Positions 1-8,700 of a stretch of 64,000 bases of DNA are shown piece by piece (position 1 is the stretch's first letter; every line of letters starts with the position of its first letter). The DNA is taken from positions 248,001 to 312,000 of the forward strand of contig NZ_CAJHAZ010000001.1 in assembly GCF_904846525.1 (NCBI RefSeq), in the 5' to 3' direction. Source of the DNA: Psychrobacter sp. 1044. GTDB lineage: Bacteria; Pseudomonadota; Gammaproteobacteria; Pseudomonadales; Moraxellaceae. The position numbers were made by a program, and so were the translations under genes. The notes below the pieces were generated by a model. The model searched no databases and was not told the origin of the DNA. It worked only from the letters and a program-made list of their open reading frames with translations.

Positions 1-13
1 AGCAGTCAAAGAG

Positions 14-1573
14 TTATTTCTCTAAGATACAAGTCACGCCCTGACCACCAGCTGCACAGATAGAGATTAGTGCACGACCTGAGCCTTTTTGATCCAATAG
101 CTTCGCTGCAGTGGCTAGGATACGACCGCCCGTTGCGGCAAATGGATGACCCGCAGCTAACGACGAGCCATTAACGTTCAGCTTGCTACGATCGATAGAG
201 CCTAATGGTGCATCTAGTCCTAGACGCTCTTCACAGAACTTTTCATCTTCCCAAGCAGCTAGTGTTGATAACACTTGTGATGCAAAGGCTTCATGGATTT
301 CATAAAAATCGAAATCTTGTAGTGTTAGACCTGCACGCTCAAGCATACGCGGTACGGCATAAGCAGGTGCCATTAATAGGCCTTCTGTGGTGCCAGATTT
401 ACCAATGAAATCAACGGCGGCCGTTTCTTGATGAACGATATAAGCCAATGGCTTAAGACCACGCTCTTTTGCCCACTCATCGGTTCCCAATAGGACACAA
501 GAGGCACCATCAGTTAAAGGTGTAGAGTTGGCTGCTGTCATCGTTGGCTTGGCGTTCTTTTTACCAAACACAGGCTTTAATTTAGCCAGTTTTTCCAAAG
601 TGGTATCAGGGCGCAAGTTGTTATCGCGCGTCAGACCTTTGTATGGAGTGATTAGGTCGTCAAAGAATCCTTCATCATAAGCGCGCGCTAGGTTTTGATG
701 ACTGTTAAAAGCAAGCTCATCTTGTGCTTCGCGGCTGATATTCCACTCAAGTGTGGTGATGGCTTGATGATCGCCCATTGATAGGCCAGTACGTGGCTCA
801 CCATTTTGTGGCGAATCGATTAAGTCTTTTGGATTTAGACCCATTAACGCTTTTAGGCGTTGTTTGTTGTCTTTAGCCGCGCCCAGTTTGATCAGTACTT
901 TACGTAGACCATCACCAATCGCGATCGGTGCATCAGAGGTCGTGTCTACGCCGCCAGTAATTGCTGAATCGATAAGACCCAGTGCGATTTTATTGGCAGA
1001 AGCAAAAGTCGCTTGCAAGCCAGTACCGCAAGCTTGTGAGATATCGTAAGTTGGCGTATGTGGGTTGAGCGCTGTGTTAAGCGTGGCTTCGCGAGTTAGG
1101 TTGATGTCACGGCTTAGTTTCATGACGGCACCAGATACCACTTCACCCAACACTTCGTCTTGTAGATTATAGCGTTCAATCAAGCCATCTAATGCAGCTG
1201 TCAACATGTCGGTGTTGCTAACGTCAGCGTATGAACCGTTCGAGCGTGCAAATGGAATACGGTTGCCACCTAAGATAGCCACACGATTTTGACCAGCAAC
1301 GGCTTTGGTTTTGCTGGTTTTTTTGGCAGCAGATGTTGGCTTTTTCGTAGTAGAATCTGGTGATTTATCATTTGCTTCTGTGGTGCTAGAAGACTCATTA
1401 TTACTAGAAGACTCTTTATTAGACGTGTCTGTAGCTGTCGTGCTTTTAGCTTTTTTAACAGCCGTTTCTGTTTTGGCGCTGTCTGATTTATTATCAGTAG
1501 ATTTTGACGCACTGGCTTTTACCACTGTGCTTTCAACAACAGGGCTATCAGGGTGATTGTTTTTATTACTCAT
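14..1573 (-). CDS. Acetyl-CoA C-acyltransferase (thiolase, FadI-like) with long N-terminal extension
   Basis: Thiolase that condenses or cleaves acyl-CoA in the last step of beta-oxidation. From the chosen start it is 519 aa. The thiolase fold begins near residue 94. The active-site Cys motif SQACGTG, the His motif EIHEAF, NVNGSSLAAGHP and the C-terminal CAAGGQG are all present. Residues 1-93 are a low-complexity Ser/Thr/Lys/Ala stretch with NNESSS-like repeats, which thiolases normally lack; the function of this tail is unknown. The ATG at 1573 is preceded by AAGGAT at good spacing; the in-frame start further upstream has no such site. It diverges from a FabG-like reductase and a MaoC-like hydratase, which suggests one acyl-CoA pathway. 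The family is sure; degradative versus biosynthetic use is open. Confidence 0.93.
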   Translation of the reverse strand: MSNKNNHPDSPVVESTVVKASASKSTDNKSDSAKTETAVKKAKSTTATDTSNKESSSNNESSSTTEANDKSPDSTTKKPTSAAKKTSKTKAVAGQNRVAILGGNRIPFARSNGSYADVSNTDMLTAALDGLIERYNLQDEVLGEVVSGAVMKLSRDINLTREATLNTALNPHTPTYDISQACGTGLQATFASANKIALGLIDSAITGGVDTTSDAPIAIGDGLRKVLIKLGAAKDNKQRLKALMGLNPKDLIDSPQNGEPRTGLSMGDHQAITTLEWNISREAQDELAFNSHQNLARAYDEGFFDDLITPYKGLTRDNNLRPDTTLEKLAKLKPVFGKKNAKPTMTAANSTPLTDGASCVLLGTDEWAKERGLKPLAYIVHQETAAVDFIGKSGTTEGLLMAPAYAVPRMLERAGLTLQDFDFYEIHEAFASQVLSTLAAWEDEKFCEERLGLDAPLGSIDRSKLNVNGSSLAAGHPFAATGGRILATAAKLLDQKGSGRALISICAAGGQGVTCILEK

Positions 1574-2150
1574 AATATTATCCTTAAAAAATATGGGCAG
1601 AAGAAAAGAGGGTAACAATAGTAAAACTAATAATAAAAATGATTATATTAAAAAATTCAATAATCGAAAATAAACAAGAAGCAAATATTATCACTTATTA
1701 CGCAGCATAACTGTTTATGATAAGACGTTTTTACGACCTTACTGTATATCTTTGGCAAACTATGTGACGCTTATCTAAGGTCGGTATCAGCTTTGAAAGA
1801 TATCAATATGACTTTCGTAGACTGGCTAGTATCGATTATTGGCATTGCATAACGATAGATTTGATAATATATTGTTATCGATAATTTCATTTGCTATAAC
1901 TTATAGGTCTGATTTTAGCACAATGTGGTGATTTTTAAATCCAGAAAAAGTGACCGTCTTGTATACTGAGTTGTTTACAGATTGTTGTAGACATTATCGG
2001 TTTTTGGACTTGTCTAAGATGGCAGTGTATAGTTAGGCCAGCTTTAGACTCATTTACTAAATATCAATAATTATGAGGTTATTGAGTCTATATAATAGGC
2101 ACATTACATTTATTACTATTATTCTAACCGTTCGTTATAGGGATTATATT
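1574..2150. promoter_or_regulatory. Divergent intergenic region between thiolase and fabG-like gene
   Basis: This 577-bp AT-rich gap must hold the promoters of both divergent genes. A TATAAT hexamer at 2091-2096 is a candidate -10 for the rightward gene. A perfect 10-bp palindrome, TTATCGATAA, at 1875-1884 lies in a run of related ATCGAT-like words and could be a regulator site. No convincing ORF or RNA was seen. Confidence 0.4.
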
Positions 2151-3551
2151 ATGTCAGACCGTTATGGTGATTTTGTTCAGTCTTCTATTGGCAAAAAAGT
2201 GGCCAAAAATTTGGGTTTACCGTTACCTGTTACCCTTGATCGCTTCGAAAGCGGTGAGCCTTTAGTACGTGGTAGCGTATTGGTTGGTCGTGCTAATGGC
2301 GATAATAAAAGCGTCAGTGAGTCTGTTGCGCGAATTTTGTCAGACGTACATGCTGATGTTTATGTAAACAGCAGTGATGATATCAAAGATGCCCTTGCTG
2401 ATGCAGGCGTCGAAGCAAAAGCCAATACGGGCGGCGATGATAAATTTAAAGTATTGTTGTTTGATGCCAGCAATATTAGCAATGCCGATCAATTAAAAGA
2501 AGTGTATGAGTTCTTCCATACTGTGGCTCGTCGTGTAGAAAAGTCTGGTCGCGTCATTATCATTGGCCGCCCACCAGAAAATATCACTGATATTGATACA
2601 GCTTTGGCTCAGCGTGCGCTTGAAGGCTTTGTGAAGTCTGTCGGTAAAGAGTTCAAACGCGGTATTACGGCACAGCTTATTTATGTAGAAGACGGCGCAG
2701 AGCAAAACCTAGATTCGACTTTACGCTTTTTCACCTCTGCTCGTTCAGCTTATGTCTCAGGACAAGTCGTACGCGTTAGTAAAGGTAGCAATGTTGATGT
2801 CGATTGGACACAGCCTCTTGGCGGTAAAACCATGCTGGTGACTGGCGCAAGCCGCGGTATTGGTGAAGCAATTGCTCGTGTATTGGCTCGCGAAGGCGCT
2901 CACGTTATCTGCCTTGATGTACCGCAGCAGCAAGCAGACCTACAAAAAGTCGCTAGCGAAATTAGTGGCTCAGTATTGACCGTCGACATCACCAGTGATG
3001 ACGCTGGCAAACAAATCGCCGAAGCTGCACAAAAGCGTGGCGGATTAGATTCAATCATCCATAATGCTGGCGTCACTCGTGATAAGACATTGGCAAACAT
3101 GGACGAGAAAAAGTGGGACATGGTTATTAATATTAACCTAGGTAGTATTGCTAGGCTGAACCGCTATTTGCTAGACAACGACGTATTAAAAGACAATGCA
3201 CGTATCGTTTGTGTGTCATCGATTTCAGGTATCGCTGGCAACTTGGGTCAAACCAACTATGCCACCTCTAAAGCAGGGGTGATTGGTTTGGTGAATGCCA
3301 CTGCCAAGCAGTTAGAAGACAATGCCAAAGGCATGACGATCAACGCTGTTGCTCCAGGGTTTATTGAAACGCAAATGACCGAAGCCATTCCATTTGCTAT
3401 TCGTGAAGCGGGTCGCCGTATGAACTCTATGAGCCAAGGCGGCTTGCCAGTAGACGTGGCTGAGACCATCGCATGGTTTGCATCACCTGCTTCTGGTGGC
3501 TTAAATGGCAACATCGTTCGCGTTTGTGGTCAAAGCTTATTGGGTGCTTAA
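2151..3551 (+). CDS. 3-oxoacyl-ACP/CoA reductase, high-molecular-weight FabG type
   Basis: SDR reductase of 3-oxoacyl thioesters, 466 aa, about twice the size of ordinary FabG (~245 aa). The N-terminal ~220 residues resemble a degenerate Rossmann domain. The C-terminal half is a complete SDR: nucleotide loop TGASRGIG near residue 230, NNAG-like HNAGVTRDK, a catalytic Ser region VSSISG, and Tyr370-x-x-x-Lys374 (YATSK). This layout is known for HMwFabG (FabG4-like) enzymes that use NADH. The ATG at 2151 was chosen because the protein similarity starts there; an earlier in-frame start adds an unlikely leader. A MaoC-like hydratase follows on the same strand and a thiolase diverges upstream, fitting a hydroxyacyl/ketoacyl-CoA pathway. 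Confidence 0.92.
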   Translation: MSDRYGDFVQSSIGKKVAKNLGLPLPVTLDRFESGEPLVRGSVLVGRANGDNKSVSESVARILSDVHADVYVNSSDDIKDALADAGVEAKANTGGDDKFKVLLFDASNISNADQLKEVYEFFHTVARRVEKSGRVIIIGRPPENITDIDTALAQRALEGFVKSVGKEFKRGITAQLIYVEDGAEQNLDSTLRFFTSARSAYVSGQVVRVSKGSNVDVDWTQPLGGKTMLVTGASRGIGEAIARVLAREGAHVICLDVPQQQADLQKVASEISGSVLTVDITSDDAGKQIAEAAQKRGGLDSIIHNAGVTRDKTLANMDEKKWDMVININLGSIARLNRYLLDNDVLKDNARIVCVSSISGIAGNLGQTNYATSKAGVIGLVNATAKQLEDNAKGMTINAVAPGFIETQMTEAIPFAIREAGRRMNSMSQGGLPVDVAETIAWFASPASGGLNGNIVRVCGQSLLGA

Positions 3552-3911
3552 TATCACTTTATAAGTAAGTGTCAATTATAAGTAAGTGTAAATGATGATT
3601 TAGATGATGATAAATGGTTGATATTAATCAGTATTTTTAATTTTCCTCACATATGCTTACGAAAAAATTGCTCATAAATCGTAATAAAGCTGCCCAAGGG
3701 TGGCTTTTTTATGATAAAAACACAGAGAACCAGTAGCCAAATTGTTTTTTGCTGTGAGAGTTGCTTACATTGTCTAAAACCACGCCTATGAATTGTGCCT
3801 AATTTAGGCATAATACTGGTGGCATTGCTCAATGATAGGCTGTAACCAACAATGTCATAGCATCTTTAGATACACCAAGAAAATTTGCTCAAGCCCCACT
3901 TAGGATTTATT
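3552..3911. other. Intergenic gap, fabG-like to maoC-like
   Basis: This 360-bp gap holds a short tandem repeat (ATAAGTAAGTGT twice near 3560-3590) and the terminator hairpin listed separately. A 61-codon leftward reading frame (3647-3832) shows no recognisable features and was not called. Confidence 0.4.
3685..3711 (+). terminator. Rho-independent terminator after fabG-like gene
   Basis: AAAGCTGCCC, loop AAG, then GGGTGGCTTT and a T run. The stem pairs with one G-T wobble. It sits 134 bp after the fabG-like stop, so the maoC-like gene downstream probably has its own promoter. Confidence 0.6.
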
Positions 3912-4829
3912 ATGTCAGACAAACATTATGATGCGTTGCCGAAAGCGCATACGACCTATGCCAATATCGTTAAAAGTTTATTGCCTATTGGTAATAATGG
4001 CAAAATCAGTAAAGACCAATTGCCGCAAGCGACTTACTATGTGGACGATTTGCACATTGACCAAAGTAACTTAAACGATTATCGTAAAATTTGTGGTTTT
4101 GCAGATAATGGCAAAGTACCTATTACTTACTTTTCAGTGCTGTCTCAAACACTGCAAATGAATATGATGGTCAAAGAGCCATTTCCATTTGCTATGTTGG
4201 GTCTAGTGCACGTCGATAATAGTGTGACTCAGTATCGTCCTATCGGTGAGCGTGAAACGGTTGCTATGTCAGTCACCTTTGATAATTTGCGTGACCATGC
4301 TCAGGGTCAGCAGTTTGATTTTGTGACGACGGTCAAGTCAGAAGATAAGGTGATTTGGGAAGGTACTTCGACGTATCTATCACGCAGCAAAAAACCCATC
4401 AGCAGCAAAGACAAAAAAAGCACTCCACGTCCAATAACGGTCAAGCCATCAGTCAATCCAGAAGGCGTGCATAGTATCTTTGAAGTGCCAGAAGATATCG
4501 GTCGTCGTTATGCTTTTGTTTCAGGTGACTTTAACCTCATTCATCTCCATCCATTATCTGCGCGTGCGTTTGGCTTTCCTAAAGCGATTGCTCACGGCAT
4601 GTGGTCAAAGGCCAAATGCCTTGCTATGATGGACGAGTTGCCGGATGCTTGTACGGTTGATGTGTCATTTAAACTGCCTATCTTTTTGCCAGCCGAAGTA
4701 GAGCTTATCGCTGATCCGGTGGCTGCACTTGAAGACACAGACGATACCTGTGAGTTTGGCTTATTTAGCTCTAAAAATGACAAGCCGCATTTGGCAGGTA
4801 CGGTTAAATTACAGAGTGGCAATGAATAA
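3912..4829 (+). CDS. MaoC-like acyl-CoA hydratase/dehydratase family protein
   Basis: Hot-dog fold protein of 305 aa, likely hydrating or dehydrating enoyl/3-hydroxyacyl thioesters. The C-terminal half carries the MaoC hydratase signature: YAFVSGDFNLIHLHPLSARAFGF followed within about ten residues by HGMW, giving the catalytic Asp/Asn and His. The N-terminal half is probably a second, degenerate hot-dog repeat, as in two-domain hydratases. The ATG at 3912 lies after TAGGATTTAT; an upstream in-frame start adds only nine residues. It completes a thiolase-reductase-hydratase set with its left neighbours, though the terminator before it argues for separate transcription. Confidence 0.88.
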   Translation: MSDKHYDALPKAHTTYANIVKSLLPIGNNGKISKDQLPQATYYVDDLHIDQSNLNDYRKICGFADNGKVPITYFSVLSQTLQMNMMVKEPFPFAMLGLVHVDNSVTQYRPIGERETVAMSVTFDNLRDHAQGQQFDFVTTVKSEDKVIWEGTSTYLSRSKKPISSKDKKSTPRPITVKPSVNPEGVHSIFEVPEDIGRRYAFVSGDFNLIHLHPLSARAFGFPKAIAHGMWSKAKCLAMMDELPDACTVDVSFKLPIFLPAEVELIADPVAALEDTDDTCEFGLFSSKNDKPHLAGTVKLQSGNE

Positions 4830-5005
4830 AAGCCAGTAGAACAACTGTCATTTAACTAAAAAATATCTCAATATGGTCGATTCGTGATAGAAAAGTAATA
4901 GCGTTAACCTCGCTTGAAGTATTGCTTATACATCGACACGCGGTTGCTTTGTACTTATTTTAACTGGAATTGACCATAGTAAATATAACGAACAAATTTA
5001 TAATT

Positions 5006-5548
5006 ATGACTTCACATACCGCCGTACCAAACCCAGATCAACTGAATCATTCAGTAGCTATTGACACAGTATCGAATGCTGGCAATAGCGTTTTAGACAA
5101 TGGTGTTGATCTTAGTACTATTCTTGAGCCTTATTTTCGTCCTGATGACACTACCATTGTATGCGGTGCACTCAATGACGAAAAAGTGGTTGCCTTAGCG
5201 AAATCAGGGGTTGAGTTAGTGATTAACTTACAGCCAGATGATGAATTGAGCTTTGATGAAGCCGCAGCGGTCGAGCGAGCTGGCATGCACTATGAGCATC
5301 TGCCTATTAATGGTGCTGCAGACTTAAAGCAGCTTAATATATTGGCATTTGATAATATATTGCGCCAACATCATGGCAAAAAAACAGCAGTGCATTGTGG
5401 CTCAGGCAATAGAGTGGGTGCCGCAATGGCGCTACGCGCAGGATGGCTACGTGGACGTAAAATGGACACCGCTATGGAACGTGGGCGCAGTCATGGATTA
5501 ACGAAGCTTGAGCAAGAAGTTCATAATCGTCTGTTGGTACCGCGCTAA
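5006..5548 (+). CDS. DUF442/beta-lactamase-hydrolase-like phosphatase
   Basis: Small protein of 180 aa of the dual-specificity-phosphatase-like superfamily (DUF442, also found fused to sulfide-oxidising beta-lactamase-fold enzymes). The P-loop is His130-Cys131-Gly-Ser-Gly-Asn-Arg136 with four residues between Cys and Arg; this C-x4-R spacing is what I recall for DUF442 rather than the C-x5-R of classic tyrosine phosphatases. The N-terminal ~45 residues before the fold are unconserved in appearance. The ATG at 5006 was preferred over an in-frame start 12 codons upstream, although neither has a strong ribosome site. Substrate unknown; its neighbours do not help. Confidence 0.8.
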   Translation: MTSHTAVPNPDQLNHSVAIDTVSNAGNSVLDNGVDLSTILEPYFRPDDTTIVCGALNDEKVVALAKSGVELVINLQPDDELSFDEAAAVERAGMHYEHLPINGAADLKQLNILAFDNILRQHHGKKTAVHCGSGNRVGAAMALRAGWLRGRKMDTAMERGRSHGLTKLEQEVHNRLLVPR

Positions 5549-5592
5549 GACATAAAGATGACAACGTATTATTAAGCGGCATTGCATGACAG

Positions 5593-5620
5593 AGAGGCGA
5601 CCACTAGGTTGCCTTTTTTA
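5593..5620 (+). terminator. Rho-independent terminator after DUF442 gene
   Basis: AGGCGACC, loop ACTA, GGTTGCCT, then TTTTT. It is a stable 8-bp stem about 45 bp after the stop codon. Confidence 0.75.
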
Positions 5621-5631
5621 TTAAGGCGCGT

Positions 5632-5660
5632 TGTTATTTTTAAAATGAGGATACGCCCTA
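5632..5660 (+). repeat. Right-end relic of the ~170-bp MITE family
   Basis: The stretch TTTTTAAAATGAGGATACGCCCTA matches the right end of the complete copies at 32.7, 37.9 and 62.2 kb with one or two differences. The left part is missing: the terminator of the upstream gene begins immediately before it. Confidence 0.65.
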
Positions 5661-5809
5661 AGCAAACGAAAAAATAACGAGTTAGTATTGAGATACTGAA
5701 CAGTTACGCCTTAGCAAATAATGTATTTTTTATCATATGAACACTTAATATCAGGGGCTAAATAGTTTTTTACCGTTTAGCTGTTTTATAGAAATGGAGC
5801 AGGGTAGCC

Positions 5810-7225
5810 ATGATCGATAATAATAATAAAACCACGCAGATTTTTGATCATCAGATAAATATAACGTTGCAACAACGTTTGCAACAAATACTCACCGACT
5901 TACAGCTTGATGATGCACCAGCTGGTGGTGCCGTGGTTGTCTATCAGGCAGGAGAATGCATTGCACAGGCGAGTGTGGGGATGGCACGTCCAGAGATGCC
6001 ATGGCAGCCTGATACTTTGGCGATTAACTTTTCGACGGGTAAAGGTGTATTGGCGACGCTCGTACATATATTGGTTTCGCAGCAGATGCTTGATTATGAC
6101 CAACCTATTGCCCATTATTGGCCTGCATTTTCTGCACAGAATAAAGGGAATATTACACTACGTAGCGTGATGTCGCATCAAGCCAACTTATTCTCAATTC
6201 AGAGTATCGATGCGGATAGCGAAACTTTGCTTGATTGGGATCAAATGCTCAATAAAGTTGCCGCGATGCCGATAACAGCACCAGACCATGGCGAGCTATA
6301 TGACAGCGCTTATAGTGCTCTGGTCTATGGTTGGGTGTTGGGCGGTCTGATAGAAGCCGTTACTGAAATGTCTTTAGCTGAGGCATTGCGCCATTATCTC
6401 ACTGAGCCTTTAGGTATTGCTGACAGTTGCTATTTTGGTGTACCAAAGAATAAAGTCAACCAAGTAGCAAGACTCGCCAAAGACTTCGAAGCATCAAATG
6501 AGGCTGGCTCACAACTGCGTAATAAACGTCATAAACCAACCCTAAAAGCCGATTCACAAAATACTTTACGTACTTATGCCAATCTACATAGTTATGCTTG
6601 CTGGCAGCAGCAAGCTTTAATGGATGGCAAAGCGGCAGACCTAAGTTCAGATGATGAGCAAAATACTTTACCGATATTAGACACGGCTCATATTAATCGT
6701 TTGTACTTCAATACCAGTCAGCTTAATCTAAAAAATTATAAGGCGGCACTCATACCTGCTGGCAAACAAGCGATCGATTATCACAGTCGTGAGACACTAC
6801 AGGCCATTATTCCAGCAGCAAATGGTGTCGCTTCAGCTCAGGCATTGGCCACCATCTATGCGATGTTAGCCAACGGCGGAACATGGCAAGGACACACGTT
6901 TATTAATAGCGCCACTTTTGAGCAACTATCCAAACTGCAAGTCACAGGGATAGATGCCGTCATGCCAGCAAACATGGATTGGCGCTTGGGTTATCATCGG
7001 TTATTGAGTCTTTGTCAGCATACAGACAGTGAAAAAGTTGATGCAAACAAGCAAGGATTTGGGCATATGGGCTATAACGGTTCAGTAGCTTGGTGTGACC
7101 CAGAGCGTCAGTTGTCATTTGCCTTTATCCATAATTTTGACACCACGATGCTGAATGATGTCCGTCAGTTTGCACTAACGGAAGCGGTACTTAACTTAAT
7201 CGATTCAGAGCTTTCAAAACGCTAG
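5810..7225 (+). CDS. Serine hydrolase, beta-lactamase/esterase (EstB, class C-like) family
   Basis: 471-aa hydrolase of the penicillin-binding-protein-like fold, most likely an esterase or peptidase rather than a true beta-lactamase. The nucleophile motif is Ser75-Thr-Gly-Lys78 (FSTGK). The second motif is Tyr-Ser-Ala in SAYSALVYG, as in EstB-type esterases, and the third, HMG in GFGHMGYNGS, replaces the KTG of beta-lactamases. There is no signal peptide, so the protein should be cytoplasmic. A long, variable middle region (about 220-300) separates the two catalytic lobes. The start is supported by GGAGCAGGG just upstream. Substrate cannot be read from the sequence. Confidence 0.87.
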   Translation: MIDNNNKTTQIFDHQINITLQQRLQQILTDLQLDDAPAGGAVVVYQAGECIAQASVGMARPEMPWQPDTLAINFSTGKGVLATLVHILVSQQMLDYDQPIAHYWPAFSAQNKGNITLRSVMSHQANLFSIQSIDADSETLLDWDQMLNKVAAMPITAPDHGELYDSAYSALVYGWVLGGLIEAVTEMSLAEALRHYLTEPLGIADSCYFGVPKNKVNQVARLAKDFEASNEAGSQLRNKRHKPTLKADSQNTLRTYANLHSYACWQQQALMDGKAADLSSDDEQNTLPILDTAHINRLYFNTSQLNLKNYKAALIPAGKQAIDYHSRETLQAIIPAANGVASAQALATIYAMLANGGTWQGHTFINSATFEQLSKLQVTGIDAVMPANMDWRLGYHRLLSLCQHTDSEKVDANKQGFGHMGYNGSVAWCDPERQLSFAFIHNFDTTMLNDVRQFALTEAVLNLIDSELSKR

Positions 7226-7243
7226 ATAGCTCTATCGATAAGG

Positions 7244-8491
7244 TTAATGTGATTTATTCGGCGTCATTTTAAGTAACCTTGTGGCGCTAAGACCATGGAT
7301 AAAGATTGACGCCAAAATGACAATTGAACAGACGACCCACAGTTTAAGCGCATCTTCATCACCGAAAAAACCTTGGTTGAGCGCATAAGATAAATAATAT
7401 AGCGTACCAATACCACGGATGCCCAAAGCAGAGATGGCATATTTTTCAGTGTGTGGCATGTTTAGTCCTGATAAAGCAATAAACCCACCAATGGGACGTA
7501 TCAACAAGAGGAAGGTGAAGCTGACGATGTAAACACGCCATGTCAGCTCAACGCCCGATTGCAATCCTTGACCAAGAAACATGCCGAAAGTGACCAGCAC
7601 TAGAGACATGAGTAAGCCTTCTGATTGTTCTGCAAAATCATGGAGCTTGTGGTGATAGCTGTGCTCATGCTCTGAGCGACGAAAGGCAAATGCAGCGATA
7701 AATACAGCGATAAAGCCATAACTATGTACAAATTCGGCAAGTCCATAAGCCACTAACGTTAGCGCAATGACCACATATCCTTGAGAAATAGTAGTGTTTT
7801 GGCTATATTTTGAAAATACCAGCTTGGCCATAATTTTACCAACGACAATCCCAACTACCAGCCCTGCACCAATTTTCCATAAGACATCATGAGTGAACCA
7901 TGACCAGAGCATCTCGAGGGTAAAGGGATTGCCTTGGCTAAAAGCTTCCGCTATTTTTATGGCCAAATAAACAAATGGGAAAGCCAGTCCGTCATTCAAT
8001 CCTGCTTCTGACGTCAAAGTAAAGCGCGGTGTGTCTTCGCGACCTGTGTTGGGTGGCCCTACTTGAATACTAGAAGCCAATACGGGATCGGTTGGAGCCA
8101 GTACTGCGCCCAGCAATATAGCGGCTCCCAGACTGAGACCAAATGCATAGTAGCCTAGCACCGCCATCGCAAAGATGCCAATCGGCATGGTAATAAGCAA
8201 CAGACGCACGGTCGGTCGCCACAATTGCCAAGACAGCTTCGTATCAATTTTGATACCAGCACCAACCAAGGATACGAGCACCACAATTTCGGTTAATTTT
8301 TCGATAATTAAGCCGTTATTCATAGGGTCTAAAAATGATAAGGTCGTCCACCAGTACCCCATCAGCAGCCCAAAGCTGACCTGCAACATAGGCAAAGAGA
8401 TAGGCGTGCGCTTAAATATAATGGGGAACAACGCCCCCAGTAGAAAAGCGATACCGCAGACCAATAAAAATAAATTGTAGTTTTCAATCAT
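7244..8491 (-). CDS. CPA1-family Na+(K+)/H+ antiporter (NhaP-type)
   Basis: Inner-membrane cation:proton antiporter, 415 aa, with about 12 hydrophobic segments covering the whole chain. The ion-site helices are recognisable: APTDPVLASS and SEAGLNDGLAFP, the latter with the Asn-Asp pair typical of this family. It lacks the long cytoplasmic C-terminus of some NhaP proteins. It likely exports Na+ or K+ for pH and salt balance, which fits the several betaine uptake genes in the window. Convergent with the serine hydrolase (18 bp apart). No good ribosome site is visible at the chosen ATG. Confidence 0.9.
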   Translation of the reverse strand: MIENYNLFLLVCGIAFLLGALFPIIFKRTPISLPMLQVSFGLLMGYWWTTLSFLDPMNNGLIIEKLTEIVVLVSLVGAGIKIDTKLSWQLWRPTVRLLLITMPIGIFAMAVLGYYAFGLSLGAAILLGAVLAPTDPVLASSIQVGPPNTGREDTPRFTLTSEAGLNDGLAFPFVYLAIKIAEAFSQGNPFTLEMLWSWFTHDVLWKIGAGLVVGIVVGKIMAKLVFSKYSQNTTISQGYVVIALTLVAYGLAEFVHSYGFIAVFIAAFAFRRSEHEHSYHHKLHDFAEQSEGLLMSLVLVTFGMFLGQGLQSGVELTWRVYIVSFTFLLLIRPIGGFIALSGLNMPHTEKYAISALGIRGIGTLYYLSYALNQGFFGDEDALKLWVVCSIVILASIFIHGLSATRLLKMTPNKSH

Positions 8492-8629
8492 AAGGTAGGT
8501 GCACGCTGTTATGTTTATCTTAAAAAGTTAGAATAAGGCTATATTTACTAGTCCATTATAATGACGCTAAAAAATAATGATTACCGCAAAAAATCGTTAT
8601 CAAAACGACATATGCGTTGTTTTTTGGTG

Positions 8630-8656
8630 AAAAAAAAGCCTGCATAGCGCAGGCTT
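8630..8656 (-). terminator. Rho-independent terminator of ilvD
   Basis: Read leftward: AAGCCTGC, loop GCTAT, GCAGGCTT followed by a run of eight T. It is a perfect stem about 45 bp past the ilvD stop. Confidence 0.88.
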
Positions 8657-8700
8657 AATAGATTTTTACCAATATACTTTAACAATTAATAATTGAAGGC

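Noticed and set aside
3647-3832. 61-codon leftward frame after the fabG-like gene
   Set aside because: It runs through the terminator hairpin and shows no family resemblance.
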